From positions 1 to 64,000 of the forward strand of contig JAFSWQ010000005.1 in NCBI GenBank assembly GCA_017444385.1: DNA of 64,000 nucleotides, in the 5' to 3' direction. This stretch comes from Clostridia bacterium. Its GTDB lineage: Bacteria; Bacillota; Clostridia; Christensenellales; CAG-1252. Below are positions 8,477-17,400 of this stretch, one piece after another. Position numbers and translations under genes: made by a program. Below the pieces are notes generated by a model. It made no database searches. It had not been told where the DNA came from and saw only the letters and a program-made list of their open reading frames with translations. The first letter of the stretch is position 1. Each line of letters begins with the position of its first letter.

Positions 8477-8493
8477 TCTTTCACCTCATTTTT

Positions 8494-10131
8494 TTATTTT
8501 TTCACCGCGAGGAAGTCGGATATGTTGCACGCGCCGTTTGCGGTTACGGTCGCTTTTTGGTCGGCGTAATTCAAGCTGTGGATCTCTACCGTGTAGGCCT
8601 TATTCTTTTCCACTTCGAATTCGTAGTAGCCGTTTTTGGTTTCCGTGGTTTTCAAAGTTTTACCGTTTGCGTCTTTTAGTTCAACGGTGACGCCGTTCAA
8701 ACGAGAGCTTGCGCCGTCGTCCGTTTTGCCGTTGGCGTTTACGTCCGCGTAGACGAATCCAGCGATCTTGCTGTAATCTTCGGTAAACCAGGAATAGGTC
8801 ATATAGAGTTTATCTTCTTCTTCCATCTCTTCGCCCATTTCTACCAAACCCCAGTTGATGCTGTCCTCGTCGTAATAGGTGTGCGAGATAGTCCATTCGC
8901 TAAAATTATTGAAATCTTCGCCGTTAGTGTTCGCGTCAAGGTGCATCCCTCTCTGCGCGACGTCGAGACTTGCGGGCGCGAATTTGCCGTATAAGGGGTT
9001 GCCGAATTCGTCGGTGTAGACGTCTAAAGCGCCCACCATTATCTCGCCCGACTTGTATTTGTAAACGTCGTAGGTCTTATTCTCTCTATATACGGTAAGA
9101 GTAAAGTCTTCCGCAACGCTATGCTTTCTCGCGCCGACGTCGTAAAGCCCCGAGAGTTGTTTGTCTATTTGTGTGACGTCTTCGAGTTCGACGTACATAA
9201 CCTTTCTTTCAACTTCTTTCGTGTATGCGATAGTGGAACTACCGTCGTCGCTTCCCGTCATATTCATATACTTGGCAAGTTCTACCAAAGGAGAGGTGCG
9301 GAGTAATTCTATCGCGACGTTGTTTTCAGCGTCGTAATCGAATATTGCGCCCGCAGCGCCTACCGAACTACCCGTGAATTTTTGACCGAACCACTTGCAG
9401 TTAAACTCTACGTTTAAAGTATCGTAGTAAGGATCGATAAGCATGAATTTTTCGGGATAGATACGAGGATTAAGACGACCTTCGTTAAGGTATTTAGTCA
9501 TAAGCCCCGACATTGCGGTAGTAAGTTGACCGCCGTAGGAGTGCCCCGTCATTATTATAGGCTTGGAATAGCCGGGGTAATTCTTGAAGAAATCGCAGTA
9601 TCTCGCAAGATAGAGCTCGGGTACGGTGCAATCGAATTTATCGCTCGTGTAAAGGTCCTTATCGTTGGTGGTGTAGCAGTCGATATTTTCCCAAATACAT
9701 TTGCCTATTTTAATTATACCGAGGCTGTTGCCCGACAAACAACCCCTAAGGAAACTCAATACGTTATAGCCTTTTTCGTATATGCCTTCGGGTTCTCTCG
9801 CGTGGAGATCGGGTCCTAAACCGTGCGCAAACAAAAACGTGGGTTTATCGGGGTCGAAGCAGCAATCTTCGTCGGCTGCTTCCCAACCCGTTCCGTTGTA
9901 TATTTTAAGTCTTACTTTGCTAACGTCGAAATCGGGATCCACCGCGTAATCGGTTATGGTCGGCTCGTTATACTCCGCCTTTTCTTCGGCGATGGTGAGA
10001 GCGTTTTTGTAAACGGGGGTCTCGGTTTTCGTTTGGTTTTCGTCCGTTTTATTCGTATCCGCGCCTGCGCAAGCGGCAAATAAAACTGTCATAAGAGTTG
10101 CTATCAAAACGACGGCTATAAATTTTTTCAT
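8494..10131 (-). CDS. Lipoprotein with alpha/beta hydrolase and SdrD B-like domains
   Basis: A 545-residue surface lipoprotein. A signal peptide with lipobox LFAAC ends at Cys21, followed by a Thr/Lys/Glu-rich linker. The region from about 90 to 350 looks like an alpha/beta hydrolase: a strand followed by AHGLG, and the nucleophile elbow GHSYGG (196-201, Ser198). The C-terminal 90 residues (SKIAGFVYADVNANGKTDDG onward) resemble the SdrD B/Cna B beta-sandwich found in Gram-positive surface proteins. The substrate is unknown; a lipase or esterase acting outside the cell is reasonable. It is the first gene of a leftward three-gene set with the redox genes, an odd partnership. Confidence 0.72.
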   Translation of the reverse strand: MKKFIAVVLIATLMTVLFAACAGADTNKTDENQTKTETPVYKNALTIAEEKAEYNEPTITDYAVDPDFDVSKVRLKIYNGTGWEAADEDCCFDPDKPTFLFAHGLGPDLHAREPEGIYEKGYNVLSFLRGCLSGNSLGIIKIGKCIWENIDCYTTNDKDLYTSDKFDCTVPELYLARYCDFFKNYPGYSKPIIMTGHSYGGQLTTAMSGLMTKYLNEGRLNPRIYPEKFMLIDPYYDTLNVEFNCKWFGQKFTGSSVGAAGAIFDYDAENNVAIELLRTSPLVELAKYMNMTGSDDGSSTIAYTKEVERKVMYVELEDVTQIDKQLSGLYDVGARKHSVAEDFTLTVYRENKTYDVYKYKSGEIMVGALDVYTDEFGNPLYGKFAPASLDVAQRGMHLDANTNGEDFNNFSEWTISHTYYDEDSINWGLVEMGEEMEEEDKLYMTYSWFTEDYSKIAGFVYADVNANGKTDDGASSRLNGVTVELKDANGKTLKTTETKNGYYEFEVEKNKAYTVEIHSLNYADQKATVTANGACNISDFLAVKK

Positions 10132-10169
10132 TTCGTTGACCTCTTTTTATAATGATTTTAATATGTAAT

Positions 10170-10198
10170 ATATTAACATTAATAGACGTTTTCGTCAA
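10170..10198 (-). promoter_or_regulatory. Promoter of the lipoprotein hydrolase-peroxidase set
   Basis: On the minus strand TTGACG (10198-10193), a 17-bp spacer and TAATAT (10175-10170). The rest of the 378-bp intergenic stretch 10132-10509 holds the opposite promoter and leader of oadA and no gene I can support. Confidence 0.6.
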
Positions 10199-10411
10199 GG
10201 GGGTATTTTGAATTTTACGTCAATTTTTGTCGTGAAACGCGAGATAAAACGCTCGTTAATAACGCTTTAGTTTTCTATTATCGTTCATATTTGAACGCGT
10301 ATTTATCCATTCCTGCCGCCTTCTCGCATCATCTTCCCTAGTTTCGCTTTGAAATAGAAGGAATATAATGAAAAGTGTAGCAAAAGTACTAATATCCTTT
10401 TCTAAAAACGA

Positions 10412-10440
10412 TTGCATTTTTGACAAAAGTTTGATATAAT
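10412..10440 (+). promoter_or_regulatory. Promoter of the oxaloacetate decarboxylase operon
   Basis: TTGCAT (10412-10417), a 17-bp spacer and consensus TATAAT (10435-10440). The leader downstream is about 65 nt and holds two small hairpins. Confidence 0.65.
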
Positions 10441-10483
10441 GGTAATCGGTGAAATTTGCGATATATTTTAAGTATATCGGTAT

Positions 10484-10503
10484 GGGGCTTTGCCCCAAAG
10501 GAG
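10484..10503 (+). promoter_or_regulatory. Leader hairpin directly before the oadA ribosome binding site
   Basis: GGGGC (10484-10488), loop TTT and GCCCC (10492-10496) are followed at once by AAAGGAG (10497-10503), the ribosome binding site for the ATG at 10510. Another AT stem (GATATA/TATATC, about 10460-10478) precedes it. The GC stem could stabilise the transcript or tune access to the binding site. Confidence 0.45.
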
Positions 10504-10509
10504 ATAAAA

Positions 10510-11919
10510 ATGGCAGAAGAAATCAGTAAGAAGACTCAAAAGGTCGGGTTTACCGAAACCGTTTTGAGAGACGCTAACCAATCCCTCATAGCCACCAGAC
10601 TTCCTTTTGAAAAGTTCGAAGGTATCTTGACGACTATGGACAAAGCGGGTTACTATTCGGTAGAGTGTTGGGGCGGCGCGACTTTCGACAGTTGTTTGCG
10701 CTATTTGAACGAGGATCCTTGGGAAAGATTGCGTAAAATCAAAAAAGCAATGCCCAATACCAAATTACAAATGTTATTGCGCGGTCAAAACGTTTTGGGT
10801 TACAAGCACTATCCCGACGATTTCGTTAAGACTTTCGTGGATAGAAGTATCGCGAACGGTATCGATATCATTCGTATATTCGACGCTTTAAACGACTTAC
10901 GCAATATACAGGTTGCCGTGGAACAAACCGTCAAGTCGGGCGGTATCGCTTCGGGCGCGATCTCTTATACTCAAAGCCCCGTTCACAGTCTCGAAGGTTT
11001 TGCTAAAATTTCCGTCGAAATGAAGAAGATGGGCGTTAAGTCCATTTGCATTAAGGATATGGCGGGCGTTATGAGCCCCAAGGAAGCGTACGATCTCGTT
11101 TCAGCCATCAAAGATAAAGTCGATCTTCCCATCGTACTTCACACCCATTGCACCACAGGGCTTGCGTATATGACCGTTCTCAAAGCGGTGGAAGCGGGCG
11201 CCGAAGTCATAGACACCGCCACCAGTTGCTTCTCGGGCGGCACCTCTCAACCAGCAACCGAGACGTTGGCGTTTGCCCTTTCTCAAATGGGTTACGGCGT
11301 AGATCTCGATACAAAAGTCATCAAACAAGTCAACGATTTCTTTAAACCCGTTAAAGAAGAATACGTCAAGAGCGGCTTATTGGTACCCAAGGTATTAAGC
11401 ACGGATACCGACGCTTTGAATTATAAGATTCCCGGCGGTATGCTCAGCAATCTTATCGCGCAATTAAAAGCGCAAAACGCTATGGATAAATTTGAGGAAG
11501 TTTTGCTCGAAACCCCGCGAGTTCGCGAGGATCTCGGCTATCCCCCTCTCGTTACTCCTATGAGTCAAATGGTAGGCGTTCAAGCGGTCACCAACGTTTT
11601 GCAAGGCGAGAGATACAAGATAATCGGTAAAGAAGTAAAAGCCTATTTGCGCGGCGAATACGGCAAAGCCCCCGGCGAAGTCAACGCCGAACTCAAAGCG
11701 AAAGCCTTGGGCGACGAAAAAGAGATTACGTGTAGATTTGCGGATACTTTGGAGCCCGCTATCGACAGCGCAAAAGCCGAACTCGGCGATAGAGCCGAAA
11801 GTATCGAGGACGTTTTGAGCTACATCGCGTTCCCTCAACAAGCCGAAGCGTATTTCGAGGCTCGTGAAGAAGCGAGAAGCAAACGCGTTAAATATACTGT
11901 CACCAAATGCGAGGATTGA
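10510..11919 (+). CDS. oadA: Oxaloacetate decarboxylase alpha subunit (carboxyltransferase)
   Basis: A 469-residue carboxyltransferase with the TIM-barrel stretch TETVLRDANQSLIATR near the N-terminus, typical of OadA and of the matching part of pyruvate carboxylase (PycB). It moves the carboxyl group from oxaloacetate to biotin. The biotin domain usually fused at its C-terminus is absent and is encoded separately two genes later. The ATG at 10510 is chosen because AAAGGAG precedes it; an upstream in-frame TTG at 10456 lies in the leader without a binding site. The full set oadA-oadG-carrier-oadB follows, so the product is most likely part of a sodium-pumping membrane decarboxylase. Confidence 0.92.
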   Translation: MAEEISKKTQKVGFTETVLRDANQSLIATRLPFEKFEGILTTMDKAGYYSVECWGGATFDSCLRYLNEDPWERLRKIKKAMPNTKLQMLLRGQNVLGYKHYPDDFVKTFVDRSIANGIDIIRIFDALNDLRNIQVAVEQTVKSGGIASGAISYTQSPVHSLEGFAKISVEMKKMGVKSICIKDMAGVMSPKEAYDLVSAIKDKVDLPIVLHTHCTTGLAYMTVLKAVEAGAEVIDTATSCFSGGTSQPATETLAFALSQMGYGVDLDTKVIKQVNDFFKPVKEEYVKSGLLVPKVLSTDTDALNYKIPGGMLSNLIAQLKAQNAMDKFEEVLLETPRVREDLGYPPLVTPMSQMVGVQAVTNVLQGERYKIIGKEVKAYLRGEYGKAPGEVNAELKAKALGDEKEITCRFADTLEPAIDSAKAELGDRAESIEDVLSYIAFPQQAEAYFEAREEARSKRVKYTVTKCED

Positions 11920-11921
11920 TT

Positions 11922-12680
11922 ATGAAGAGAAATTTTATCATCGTTCTCGCCGTGCTCGTTTTGGCGTTTACCGCTTTGGCTCTCTGCGGCTGTTCGGGTA
12001 AAGAAGTCGCCGACGCCAACGGCGTGTATGCGAACGTAAAAATAAGCGGCGGCGCCGCGACGGTCGAAGTATTGAAAGCCGAAAACGGAAAGTTTGTTTT
12101 GGATACGTTCAAAGTTGCGGACGCAAGCGACGCGAACACTTTGACTGCTGAAATAATCGAGGCTTATAAAACGCTTGGCTCTTATGATAAAGCCGAATCG
12201 TTAGAGAGCAAAAAGGGCGATTATCGCTATACCGACAACGCTTTCATTCCAAAGAGATTGTCCCTTGACTATGAAAACGGCAACAACGAATTCTGCTATC
12301 TCAAAAGCGAGACCGCTTTCGAGTTGAGCCCCACCGTTCCCACCGTTTTATTGTACTGTTTGCTCGGTTTCGCGGTGACCTTGTTCGTTTTGGCGTTCTT
12401 GATGCTCGTTATTAAGCTTTTGAGTCTTGCCGCGGATAAGATACAAGCGGCGGCTGACAAAAAGAAGAAAGCCAAAGAAGAAACCAAAGGCGAAGTTGAA
12501 AAGAAAGAAGAAGCCCCCGTTTACGCAAAAGGCTCGGCGGGTGAAATCAAGCTCGTGGGCGTTAGCGAACGCGACGCGGCTATGATAATGGCTATAATCG
12601 CCGATCAAACGGGCGCGCCCATAAACACTTTAAGATTTATTTCCATTACCGATATTACCGACGCGGAGGTAGAAAAATGA
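11922..12680 (+). CDS. oadG: OadG-like gamma subunit with N-terminal lipoprotein region
   Basis: A 252-residue protein. It begins with a lipoprotein-type signal (lipobox LCGC, Cys24), followed by a hydrophilic extracytoplasmic stretch to about 138, one membrane helix (140-168), a Lys/Glu-rich linker (175-198) and a C-terminal domain (205-252) like the cytoplasmic end of OadG. Classical OadG subunits are about 80-120 residues and lack the outer part. The subunit anchors the complex and assists its assembly. An upstream in-frame ATG at 11907 overlaps oadA; 11922 is preferred because it gives a clean signal peptide. Its stop overlaps the start of the biotin carrier gene by 4 nt. The gamma assignment rests largely on position. 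Confidence 0.75.
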   Translation: MKRNFIIVLAVLVLAFTALALCGCSGKEVADANGVYANVKISGGAATVEVLKAENGKFVLDTFKVADASDANTLTAEIIEAYKTLGSYDKAESLESKKGDYRYTDNAFIPKRLSLDYENGNNEFCYLKSETAFELSPTVPTVLLYCLLGFAVTLFVLAFLMLVIKLLSLAADKIQAAADKKKKAKEETKGEVEKKEEAPVYAKGSAGEIKLVGVSERDAAMIMAIIADQTGAPINTLRFISITDITDAEVEK

Positions 12681-13060
12681 AATATAAGATAACATTAAAC
12701 AATAGAGTATATGAAGTAGTAGTCGAGCAAGGCGAAGCGATGCTCGAAAAAGAATACGAAGCGGTTGCTCCCCAAGCCCCCGCGGTACAATCTGCGCCTC
12801 AAGCGGTTGTCGCCGCCGCCCCCGCCGCTCCTCAAACCGTAAGCGGCGGAGAAGGTTTTCCTTCACCCTTACCCGGAACGATTATCGCCGTCAAGTGCGA
12901 AGTTGGCAAGTCCTACAAAGCTGGTTCGGTCTTGTTTATAGTGGAAAGTATGAAGATGGAAAACGAAGTCACCTTGGGTAAGGATGCGACCATCGTTTCC
13001 ATCAGCGTTACCAAAGGTCAATCCGTACAATCCGGTACCATTCTTTGCGTAATCAAATAA
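12677..13060 (+). CDS. Biotin carrier protein of the decarboxylase
   Basis: A 127-residue biotin acceptor. Residues 1-20 are a short beta-rich start, 28-55 a flexible Ala/Pro linker and 60-127 the biotinyl-lipoyl domain with ESMKMENE at 90-97; Lys93 is the residue biotinylated in this family. It shuttles carboxy-biotin between the alpha subunit (10510-11919) and the membrane beta subunit (13071-14240). The start overlaps the previous stop by 4 nt (ATGA), so translation is coupled. Ala/Pro linkers like this one are typical of mobile swinging-arm domains. Confidence 0.92.
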   Translation: MKYKITLNNRVYEVVVEQGEAMLEKEYEAVAPQAPAVQSAPQAVVAAAPAAPQTVSGGEGFPSPLPGTIIAVKCEVGKSYKAGSVLFIVESMKMENEVTLGKDATIVSISVTKGQSVQSGTILCVIK

Positions 13061-13070
13061 GGAGTAAACT

Positions 13071-14240
13071 ATGGATATCGGTCAAATTTTCGTCAATTTA
13101 TGGCAATCGACAGGGCTTATCCAAGTAGATTGGCGACAAATATTAATGTTGCTTATCGGCTGCGTTCTTATGTATTTGGCTATCGTCAAAAAGTTCGAGC
13201 CGCTTCTTCTCGTCGGTATCGCTTTCGGTATGATCCTGACTAATCTTCCGGGCGTAACGTTGTTTACCCCCGAGGTATGGCAAACGTCGGGTAAAGTTGA
13301 TTACCTCGCCGTTTTGCAGAGCGGAAGGCTATTGGACATCTTCTACATAGGCGTTAAGACGGGCGTGTTCCCTTGCTTGATTTTTATGGGCGTAGGCGCT
13401 ATGACCGATTTCGGTCCTATGCTCGCAAACCCCAAGAGCCTTATTTTGGGCGCTGCGGCGCAGTTAGGTATTTTCGTAGCGTTGTTGGTCGCCATCGCGA
13501 TAGGTTTCAGCGGGTCTCAAGCCGCGAGTATCGCGATTATCGGTGGAGCTGACGGCCCCACAGCGATCTATCTCACCAAGGAATTGGCGCCCGAACTTTT
13601 GGGACCTATCGCCATCGCTGCTTATTCCTATATGGCGTTGATACCTATGATACAACCCCCTATAATGCGCGCTTTGACCACCGAAAAAGAGCGTACTATA
13701 AAAATGGAGCAATCGCGTAACGTCACCAAAATAGAGAAGATAATATTCCCCATTTTGGTAACCGTCATAACCGCGATAATTCTTCCTTCGGTCGCGCCTT
13801 TACTCGGTTGTTTGATGTTTGGTAATCTCTTAAAAGAGTGCGGAGTTACGGGTAGATTGTCGGATACCGCTCAAAACGCTTTGATGAACATCGTTACCTT
13901 GTTCTTGGGCGTTTCGGTAGGCGCTACCGCACATTATGCTACCTTCCTTAAAATTCAAACTCTCGAGATTATCTTCTTAGGTCTCTTCGCGTTCTGCGTA
14001 GCGACCGTGGGCGGTGTGTTGTTCGGGAAACTTCTGTGCAAGATAACCAAGGGCAAGATTAATCCCCTTATCGGCTCGGCTGGCGTTTCCGCGGTTCCTA
14101 TGGCGGCGAGAGTCGCTCACTTGGAAGGTAAACGCGCCAATCCCGACAACTATCTTCTTATGCACGCTATGGGGCCTAACGTAGCGGGCGTTATAGGTAG
14201 CGCGGTCGCCGCGGGCTTCTTGCTTGCGGTCTTCGGTTGA
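13071..14240 (+). CDS. oadB: Sodium-pumping oxaloacetate decarboxylase beta subunit
   Basis: A 389-residue integral membrane protein with about 9-11 hydrophobic segments and the family motif GGADGPTAIYLT at 158-169. It decarboxylates carboxy-biotin and couples this to sodium export. Closely related subunits (MmdB, GcdB) serve methylmalonyl-CoA and glutaconyl-CoA decarboxylases; the OadA-type alpha subunit in the same operon points to oxaloacetate or pyruvate chemistry. GGAG precedes the start at good spacing. A strong terminator at 14256-14290 closes the operon. Confidence 0.93.
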   Translation: MDIGQIFVNLWQSTGLIQVDWRQILMLLIGCVLMYLAIVKKFEPLLLVGIAFGMILTNLPGVTLFTPEVWQTSGKVDYLAVLQSGRLLDIFYIGVKTGVFPCLIFMGVGAMTDFGPMLANPKSLILGAAAQLGIFVALLVAIAIGFSGSQAASIAIIGGADGPTAIYLTKELAPELLGPIAIAAYSYMALIPMIQPPIMRALTTEKERTIKMEQSRNVTKIEKIIFPILVTVITAIILPSVAPLLGCLMFGNLLKECGVTGRLSDTAQNALMNIVTLFLGVSVGATAHYATFLKIQTLEIIFLGLFAFCVATVGGVLFGKLLCKITKGKINPLIGSAGVSAVPMAARVAHLEGKRANPDNYLLMHAMGPNVAGVIGSAVAAGFLLAVFG

Positions 14241-14255
14241 TAAATAACTCGTTTT

Positions 14256-14290
14256 AAGACGCTTCCCTTTCGAAAAGGGGGCGTCTTTTT
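14256..14290 (+). terminator. Terminator of the oxaloacetate decarboxylase operon
   Basis: AAGACGC (14256-14262) pairs with GCGTCTT (14281-14287), an inner CCCTTT/AAAGGG stem extends it, and a T run follows. Confidence 0.85.
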
Positions 14291-14363
14291 TCTTTTTTTG
14301 GACCGTTTTTGACAAAACGGTTCTATTTTTGGTTAAATTATATTTATAAAAAAATATTGCATA

Positions 14364-14392
14364 TTGACAAATGCGCGCGGAAGTAGTAAAAT
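14364..14392 (+). promoter_or_regulatory. Promoter of the giant lipoprotein-folD run
   Basis: Consensus TTGACA (14364-14369), a 17-bp spacer and TAAAAT (14387-14392). Confidence 0.65.
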
Positions 14393-14426
14393 GTTATATG
14401 TATTATTATATATAATTACTGATGTT

Positions 14427-14449
14427 GCGGTCGCAAGACTGCTCGGAGG
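14427..14449 (+). promoter_or_regulatory. GNRA-loop hairpin next to the giant lipoprotein start
   Basis: GCGGTC (14427-14432), a GCAA tetraloop and GACTGC (14437-14442) form a 6-bp stem with one G-T pair. It ends two bases before the GGAGG ribosome binding site (14445-14449) of the ATG at 14455. The position mirrors the oadA leader hairpin. Confidence 0.45.
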
Positions 14450-14454
14450 CAAAT

Positions 14455-17400
14455 ATGAGATCTAAATACATTGTGAGAATCATCGTCGCGCTTTTAGTCG
14501 TATGCTTATCATTAGCCGTATTCACGGGTTGTAAGAAAACTACCGGCGAGGTACAAAAAGGCGGTGTGAATAGCGAAAACGTTTCGAGCGCGGTGTTCGC
14601 GGTTTTCCAATCGCTTAAAAACAACCGCACCATTACGGGCGCGGACGTTATTTACGTGGGCTTCGACGGTTCTATTGAAGAGAAAGAAGGCAACGAGCCT
14701 ACGCCCGCTACTTTGTTCAGTTTCGACGCGAAGATACACGTCGGCGAGGATGAAGAGGGCGTTGGCAAAAGCACTCTCGCTTTCAAAGTCAAGAAAGACA
14801 CCACGAACGTTTCTCTCTTCGAGGCGTATTGGAAGGGCGGTAATCTCTATTTGAACTATGCTCCCGTTTTTCCGAGAGTGGCTATCGGCGGTTTCGATCT
14901 CGAAGGTATCACTCAAAAACTCGTTCGCAGTTCTAACAGCACGAGCGGCAAATGGCGTACTACCGTCGATTTGCTTCCCACGTTTGCGGAGCACGTTCTT
15001 TCCGACTGCACCAAGAGAATAGACGGAAGTAAACGCACCTATAAATTCAAAGTCGACTTTTCCAAATTGTCGGGCGCTTTGGACGTGGTTTTGTCCTCCG
15101 CCGATATCGGGGTGACTCGTCAAAACGTTCTCGACATTTTCGGGGTTACCCAACAATCACTTAACGAAATGGAAGCGAACTACGTTTCCACCTTGGAAGT
15201 TATCACCACCGTTTCTGGCGACGTCGAGACCTTTGAAAAAGCGACCTTGACTTCGGTATCCGAAACTTCGTCTAAAACCTTCGTCCTGAATTCCTTCAAA
15301 GCGGACGCGGTTACCGACGTAAATCAAAACGATTATCCCGTCAACTTGGCGGATAACCTCGATTCTTATAAACCTTACGATTTCAAAAATCTTTCCTTGT
15401 CGGGCGTGGCAAGTTTGAATCTGTCTTCGGTCAACACTACCGCGACCGTCGCTAACAAACCTTTAAACGTTGCGACTCAAATGGCTTCGTTCGAATGTAT
15501 GTACGACTTCGTTTCCAAAAACACTGCCGACGGATTCAAAGCCCATTTGAACCTTTCGAGCGGTAACGAGGATGAAAAGTCCTTCTCCGCGTACTACGAC
15601 GGCGATCTATACGTCGACGCGTCCTCGTTCATCGGCGATAATCCGTTCGTTAAATTCGACGGGGATTTTGTCGAAGGCGCTTTGAAAGCGATGGAAATAT
15701 TGCTCGATCCCCGCGAACTTGACAGCAAAGAGACGCTTTACTTGTTGGCGAACCTTTTTGCGAGCCGCAAAGAGAACAAAGGCGTGGTGAGTTACGTTAT
15801 AAGCAAAGATATGCTCGACCTCATGTTTGAGAAAGCGGGTTATGATCCCGTATTCGATTATAATTCGATAAAGATCGATCTTAATCTTGAAGCGGGTACG
15901 TTCAAAGGCGTCGACGTCACCTTGTCTATGAAAGGCGCGAACGTTAAACTTTCTGCAAGTTATCCCAAGATAGGTTACGACGTTCAACTCGTCGAGCCAG
16001 AATGGATAAGCGATTGCGTGGATTTCAACGCTCAATCCATCGTTACGCCGATAGTCGAAGGCGAGATCAACACGAATATTCCCAACGTAAGCAATACTCA
16101 ACTCGTTGAATCTCTCGTTTACAGTATATCCGGCGAGAAAGTGGAACTCGAAGGCAATATCAAAAACTTCAAGTTAATGGCGAATTACACCGCGAAAGGT
16201 AAATTATCCGTCTTCGAAATAGAATTCACTGACGCTAACGGGAACGCGGTTTGCACTTTATTCTATAATTACGCGGAACCCGACACCTTCTACGTTATCG
16301 AGCCCGTACGCAACGGGGTAGCGAGAGTTTCCTCTTTGAAAATGCTATCCGAATCGAGATTCGGCGAATTCGCGCATACTATCAACGGCAACGTTGCGGT
16401 AGATCAAAATCCCGCAGCCTTTACGTTGGGCAACACTCAAAAAGGCTTTATCATAGAAGCGAATTCCGAGGCGTTGAACGTTATATTGAGAACAGTTAAA
16501 TCTGTTTTCACTGACGCGCGTAACCTATCTGTTCCCCTCGAATTGGGGCTTGATAACATGGTCTTGACCTTGCAAGACGGCGCGAGCTTAAGATCTTGGT
16601 ACGGCAATAACCGATTTATCGACTTAAAGATTAACGACGTATCTTTGAAATACGAGGATCTTGCCGTCGCAACGAGACAAACCTCTTCGCACGGCGATAG
16701 GGTGGTATCGGTATATCAAAACAACGATATGCCCGATACTATAAAGATAACGTTGGGCAAAGGCTCTCTCGCTCGTTCCTTCAACGTGGCGGTAGAGGAC
16801 TTCGGCGGCTGGCAATACGAAGACCTCCCCGATTTTGACGAAACAGATGGCGTTCAGGAAATAGTCGCCTACGTCCGCGTGTTCGGTCAAAAGATCAACG
16901 ACGTTATAAAGGTCGATTACACCAAATCCGAAAACGTCGAGGTTTCTTATAACCGAAACGGTCCGGATTTTGAGACTCTCGAAGAAGGCGAGGATAAGAA
17001 CGACCTATATAGAAGTTATTTGCGTGAGAACGACGGAAAACAAGCTTTCGTATTCCCTCGCTACAATAGCGAAGTAGATCCCATCGCGTTGATAATCAAC
17101 AAGTATAATCTCGCTATAGTTTCCAACGTGCAAAAAGAGGTTATATGGATGAATCGTAACGTCGAACTAAACGAAAAATCGTTCACCAATCAAGGCGATG
17201 AAACCCAAGACGCGTTTACCTTGAACCCCGTTATCACCGACTTCTTCGGAAATAAGGTTAAACTCGACGCTACTTACAGGCTCGTACTCGAAGGCGCGAG
17301 CGTAAGAGATATTAAGAATGGGGATAACTTCTTGACAATTTACGCGTACGGCAACGCCGATCCCCTATCGCCCGCGACCTATCTCGCAGCGAATACCGAG

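Noticed and set aside
10256-10498. 80-residue leftward frame between the lipoprotein hydrolase and oadA
   Set aside because: It covers the oadA promoter and leader, has no ribosome binding site, and its composition is not coding-like.
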